Below, piece after piece: positions 64,000 through 64,000 of a stretch of 64,000 nt of DNA. The first letter of the stretch is position 1; every line of letters starts with the position of its first letter. The stretch covers positions 2,604,001-2,668,000 of the forward strand of contig NZ_QFFJ01000001.1 in the NCBI RefSeq assembly GCF_003308995.1, in the 5' to 3' direction. Under the pieces are notes generated by a model. The model ran no database searches. It was not told where the DNA came from and saw nothing but the letters and a program-made list of their open reading frames with translations. Position numbers and translations under genes: made by a program. The stretch is from Chitinophaga flava (GTDB taxonomy: Bacteria > Bacteroidota > Bacteroidia > Chitinophagales > Chitinophagaceae).

Positions 64000-64000
64000 C

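Overview
The window is chromosomal DNA of a Bacteroidota bacterium, most likely of the family Chitinophagaceae (Chitinophaga-like). This is an inference from gene content: a SusC/SusD pair, a TonB receptor with a carboxypeptidase-like plug extension, DUF6452/DUF6048 proteins, a transketolase C-terminal half encoded as its own gene, a group III truncated haemoglobin, and many lipoproteins with SxC or AxC lipoboxes. Start codons lack obvious Shine-Dalgarno sequences. A TATTTTTG element fitting the Bacteroidota -7 box (TAnnTTTG) recurs upstream of several genes. I saw no rRNA, tRNA, CRISPR array, transposase or phage gene.

Layout. 1-4.3 kb: the 3' end of uvrA, two small envelope proteins, an ElaA-type acetyltransferase and a tandem-ATPase ABC protein. 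4.4-18.8 kb: a giant alpha-2-macroglobulin lipoprotein and penicillin-binding protein 1C, which are usually neighbours but here are separated by a SusC/SusD pair and a DUF1016 nuclease. 18.8-23.3 kb: rarA, a truncated haemoglobin, a small membrane protein and an M13 peptidase. 23.4-27.1 kb: a compact metal-handling locus with a Cys-rich small protein, a CDICGC outer-membrane protein, an MbnP-like lipoprotein, a YHS lipoprotein and an MbnH/MauG-like dihaem enzyme. 27.2-28.7 kb: an HxlR regulator divergent from a Gfo/Idh/MocA oxidoreductase. 28.8-33.8 kb: a beta-helix lipoprotein and its TonB receptor, preceded by a phased array of tatatac elements, plus an orphan gene.

34.0-36.8 kb: an LpxH-like phosphoesterase and a DUF47-PiT phosphate transport operon. 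36.8-39.9 kb: rfbA, galE and the transketolase C-half. 39.9-42.0 kb: an ECF sigma factor, a putative anti-sigma protein with three PAGYF repeats and a Spy/CpxP-like periplasmic protein, headed by a 40-bp tandem repeat. 42.0-44.1 kb: an NTF2-like protein, an AraC regulator and an MBL hydrolase. 44.1-50.0 kb: the complete rod-shape operon mreB-mreC-mreD-mrdA-rodA. 50.2-56.2 kb: purD, a POT peptide transporter, an OPT transporter and a small lipoprotein. 56.2-58.9 kb: a DUF1501/DUF1800 pair. 58.9-63.5 kb: a molybdenum cofactor cluster (moeA, moaC, mobA, moaE, moaD, an unnamed conserved gene and moaA) on both strands, with an unannotated 29-codon, very basic reading frame between moaD and moaE. 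The window ends inside a TauE/SafE permease gene.

Most of the window is ordinary housekeeping DNA. The parts least explained by known families are the metal locus at 23.4-27.1 kb, the phased repeat array at 33.23-33.36 kb, the ECF sigma module with its tandem repeat, the basic small reading frame at 61.76-61.85 kb and the recurrent intergenic hairpin and palindrome families.
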